DNA from: Burkholderia sp. Nafp2/4-1b
GTDB taxonomy: Bacteria > Pseudomonadota > Gammaproteobacteria > Burkholderiales > Burkholderiaceae
DNA length: 64,000 bases
Direction: 5' to 3'
NCBI RefSeq assembly: GCF_003635165.1
Contig: NZ_ML058597.1
Span: 806,001-870,000, forward strand
The notes under the pieces were generated by a model. It did not search any database. It saw only the letters and a list, made by a program, of their open reading frames with translations, and was not told the origin of the DNA. Positions 62,540 through 64,000 of the stretch are shown here, piece after piece. A program made the translations under genes and the position numbers. The number at the start of each line of letters is the position of its first letter. Within the stretch, counting starts at the first letter, position 1.

Positions 62540-63667
62540 TCAGCCCGCGTCGCGGGCGCGGGCCAGCGCCGCGAGGTTCCCTTCGCCGAACCCGTGGTGC
62601 CCCTGCCGCTGCACGATCTCGAAGAAGATTTCACCGGGCCGGCGCTTGACGAAGGTCTGGAAGAACAGGCGCGGTACGCCGTCGCTGCCGATTTCCCCGT
62701 CGACCAGCACCGAGCGGCGGCGCAGCGCATCGAGATCGACACCATGCCCGGGCAGCCGCGCATCGACTTCATCGTAATAGCGCGCCGGCGGCTCGATGAA
62801 CTCGACGCCGTTCGCACGCAGCGCATCAACGCTCGCGAGGATGTCGTCAGTCGACAGCGCGACGTGCTGGACGCCTTCGCCCGGATGGTCCGGCAGATAC
62901 GCGTGCATCAGCTCGGTGCGCCGCGTGCCTTCCTCGTAGACCGGAATCCGCACTGCGCCGCACGGCGACACCATCACGCGCGATTCTTCCGACACATGCC
63001 AGTGCGCGTCGATTTCATGGATCTCGCGGAAGTGCAGCAGGTCGTGGTAGAAGTCGAGCCACTCGCGCATGCGCCCCGCGCCGACCGTCTGCGTGAAGTG
63101 GTCGACCTGCTGCAGGCCCGTGCCCACGCAGTCGAGATCGGTATGCGCGGTCGCGATGTCGATCGGCCGGAAATCGATGTCGAAGATCGAGATGTCGCCG
63201 ACGCCGCCGCGCTGGCCGTCCCGGCCGCGCCACCGATCGATGAAATAGAGGTGCGAATCGCCGATGCCCTGGATCGCGGGAATCTTCAGCTCGCCGACGC
63301 CGATCCGCTCGCCCTCGAACGCCCACGCGCCGAGTTCGATCGCGCGCTCGAACGCGCGCCGCGCGCTGGCCACGCGCAACCCGATCGCGCACACGCCCAT
63401 CCCGTATTCCTCCGCGTAGCGCGCCGCGAACGAATCGGGCTCGGCGTTGATCAGGAACTGCATCTGCCCTTGCCGGTACAGCGTGACGTTCTTGCTGACA
63501 TGGCGCGCAATCGCCTTGAACCCGAGCTGCTCGAAGCGTTGCGCGAGCGCGTCCGGCACCGGCGCCGCGAACTCGACGAATTCAAGTCCGGCCATCCCGA
63601 GCGGATTGGCGGCCGGATCGGCAACGGGCGGCGTATCGCTGGACAGGGTGTGGGAATTGCCGGGCAT
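62540..63667 (-). CDS. hppD: 4-hydroxyphenylpyruvate dioxygenase
   Basis: The 375-residue enzyme has two VOC domains. The iron ligands are seen in VDHFTQTV, VQHVALST and FFEIVQR (His, His, Glu). The C-terminal stretch FVKRRPGEIFFEIVQRQGHH then GFGEGN is typical of HPPD, which converts 4-hydroxyphenylpyruvate to homogentisate in tyrosine breakdown. The related hydroxymandelate synthase is less likely given the C-terminus. The ATG at 63667 has GGAG upstream. Confidence 0.9.
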   Translation of the reverse strand: MPGNSHTLSSDTPPVADPAANPLGMAGLEFVEFAAPVPDALAQRFEQLGFKAIARHVSKNVTLYRQGQMQFLINAEPDSFAARYAEEYGMGVCAIGLRVASARRAFERAIELGAWAFEGERIGVGELKIPAIQGIGDSHLYFIDRWRGRDGQRGGVGDISIFDIDFRPIDIATAHTDLDCVGTGLQQVDHFTQTVGAGRMREWLDFYHDLLHFREIHEIDAHWHVSEESRVMVSPCGAVRIPVYEEGTRRTELMHAYLPDHPGEGVQHVALSTDDILASVDALRANGVEFIEPPARYYDEVDARLPGHGVDLDALRRRSVLVDGEIGSDGVPRLFFQTFVKRRPGEIFFEIVQRQGHHGFGEGNLAALARARDAG

Positions 63668-64000
63668 TGCAGTCTCCGGGGGCATGTGGTCGATGGGGAT
63701 GACGCCCGGCGCGTGCGGCACGCCCGGCCGATCGTGTGGCCAGACAGCCGCCCGGTTCGGGCGAGGTTTTGATGGTCCCGATTTTAACCAGATCGTTCAC
63801 GGCGGCACACCCTGGCCGAACGGGATATTGGCAGCGCGATGGGTGCAAAGCCCGAAAGCGTTCGATGATCGCACACAATAGAACGATAATCGCGCACTTT
63901 GGCCGATCGGATAATTGCCGCGGCGGAGCGCCCACCCTATTCTCCGTTCACCTTCCGACTTCAATACACCATCGGACGCGGCGCCGCCACGATTCCACGA
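63668..64000. other. Intergenic stretch upstream of hppD
   Basis: No gene is supported in these last 333 bases. An AT-richer section at about 63868-63900 (around ACACAATAGAACGATAATCG) may hold the hppD promoter or an operator, but no regulator can be named. Confidence 0.4.

Noticed and set aside
1..64000. CRISPR array, IS element, tRNA or rRNA
   Set aside because: No regularly spaced repeats, transposase frames, tRNA cloverleaf sequences or rRNA-like stretches were noticed on either strand.

Overview
This is a GC-rich proteobacterial segment whose gene families, codon use and gene order fit the Burkholderia cepacia complex, most likely the second chromosome. The species call is an inference from family-level similarity. 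No rRNA, tRNA, IS element or CRISPR array was seen.

Region 1 (bases 1 to about 31.5 kb) looks like a version of the low-oxygen-activated (lxa) locus known from B. cenocepacia. It holds universal stress proteins, Hsp20, a class II ribonucleotide reductase, an FtsH paralogue, CBS, BON and DUF1488 proteins, a PfkB sugar kinase, an Acg-type nitroreductase, a c-type cytochrome, a phosphotransferase/P-loop kinase fusion, a nitrate/sulfonate-type ABC transporter, a NarX/NarL-like two-component pair and an oxygen-sensing FNR/Anr regulator. Eleven FNR-type boxes (TTGAY-N4-RTCAA or one step from it) lie upstream of nearly every transcription unit. Many genes here are broken: acetate kinase, phaC, the tail of phaB, an alcohol dehydrogenase, one Usp, a DHH phosphoesterase, a BON gene and probably an OsmC gene.

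Region 2 (about 31.7 to 51.8 kb) is the most novel part. Four small proteins share an almost superimposable 26-residue double-glycine-type leader. An operon encodes a TolC-like outer-membrane lipoprotein, a double-FHA membrane protein, an HlyD adaptor, a SurA/PpiC-type isomerase, a C39-peptidase ABC exporter with two N-terminal cyclic-nucleotide-type domains, and a sigma-54 activator with no receiver domain. A Ser/Thr kinase, a PP2C phosphatase and an LRAT-fold protein with a small partner lie nearby. Five sigma-54 (-24/-12) promoters precede three peptide genes, the LRAT unit and tolC, joining these scattered genes into one proposed regulon: sigma-54-driven, phosphosignal-controlled export of leader peptides. 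A two-subunit molybdenum hydroxylase sits inside the region.

Region 3 (about 52 to 64 kb) is ordinary accessory chromosome: a tandem DUF4399 pair, a secreted caspase/FGE-sulfatase fusion, a remnant of a COG4705 membrane protein, a LuxR-type regulator, an HSL-type hydrolase overlapping a RibBA-like protein with a degenerate RibA half, a HipB/HipA toxin-antitoxin pair with nested inverted repeats in its promoter, an old-yellow-enzyme-like oxidoreductase and a 4-hydroxyphenylpyruvate dioxygenase.
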